Of a DNA stretch of 14,778 nt, positions 14,717 to 14,778 are shown one piece after another; positions within the stretch are counted from its first letter, which is position 1; each line of letters opens with the position of its first letter. The stretch comes from an uncultured Prevotella sp. (GTDB lineage: Bacteria; Bacteroidota; Bacteroidia; Bacteroidales; Bacteroidaceae): positions 1 to 14,778 of the forward strand of contig CALZAP010000003.1 of assembly GCA_945614335.1 (NCBI GenBank), read 5' to 3'. The translations under genes were made by a program, and so were the position numbers. The notes under the pieces are model-generated. The model saw only the letters and a program-made list of their open reading frames with translations, had not been told where the DNA came from and searched no databases.

Positions 14717-14778
14717 GGAGTTATAATGGGAAGTTATAATGGGAAGTTATAATGGGAAGTTATAATGGGAAGTTATAA
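14717..14778 (+). repeat. 13-bp tandem repeat after kduI, cut by the window end
   Basis: Units GGAAGTTATAATG start at 14729, 14742, 14755 and 14768 (truncated at the window edge), preceded by a 12-bp first copy lacking one A at 14717. The full copies are identical, which points to recent expansion. TAA triplets at 14724, 14737, 14750 and 14763 cover all three forward frames. The array begins 10 bp after the kduI stop; its total length is unknown. Confidence 0.93.

Noticed and set aside
14717..14778. TATAAT inside each 13-bp unit as a sigma-70-type -10 box
   Set aside because: Bacteroidetes use TAnnTTTG and not TATAAT, and no -35/-33 element is present. The hexamer comes with the repeat.

Overview
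The window looks like chromosomal DNA of a Bacteroidales bacterium, most likely Prevotella or a close relative. The evidence is the protein families (GH3-like, DUF3108, DUF5119/FimB-like, DUF4271 next to a HemD-like protein), the lack of Shine-Dalgarno sequences before most starts, and promoters of the Bacteroidetes type (-7 element TAnnTTTG, in two cases with a TTTG -33 element 19-20 nt upstream). All genes lie on the + strand and coding density is high. I see no prophage, transposase, integron, CRISPR array or defence island, and no gap over 300 bases without a gene. Genus assignment is inference.

Region 1 (1-4128) is an envelope block: the C-terminal end of a GH3-family protein, a large outer-membrane-type lipoprotein with a bacterial Ig-like domain, a secreted DUF3108 protein, and a small FimB/Mfa2-like (DUF5119-type) lipoprotein. 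Short tandem repeats sit directly behind several of the stop codons.

Region 2 (4256-8430) starts at a clear promoter and carries miaB (tRNA methylthiolation), an MsbA-like ABC exporter, and an LpxL-type lipid A acyltransferase whose start overlaps the exporter stop (ATGA). The last two plausibly work together in making and flipping lipid A.

Region 3 (8483-13656) starts with the metK promoter and runs through metK, DUF4271, a hemD-like gene, rnpA, yidD and tyrS. An internal promoter with two tandem -7 boxes near the end of the DUF4271 gene may drive the hemD-rnpA-yidD-tyrS part.

Region 4 (13591-14778) holds tRNA-Gln(TTG) with its own promoter and a strong terminator, then kduI (uronate catabolism) with its own promoter, and a 13-bp tandem repeat that runs off the window end.

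The most unusual structure is the junction of tyrS and tRNA-Gln. The tyrS reading frame lacks a stop where the protein family normally ends. It continues through the tRNA promoter and stops 15 nt inside the tRNA. RNase P cutting of a read-through transcript would remove that stop, and a dnaX-like slippery heptamer placed exactly where the protein should end would give an early stop by -1 frameshifting. A recent indel or a sequence error is the competing explanation. The second theme is the tandem repeats (units of 8, 13 and 14 bp) directly after genes, which place stop codons in all three forward frames.
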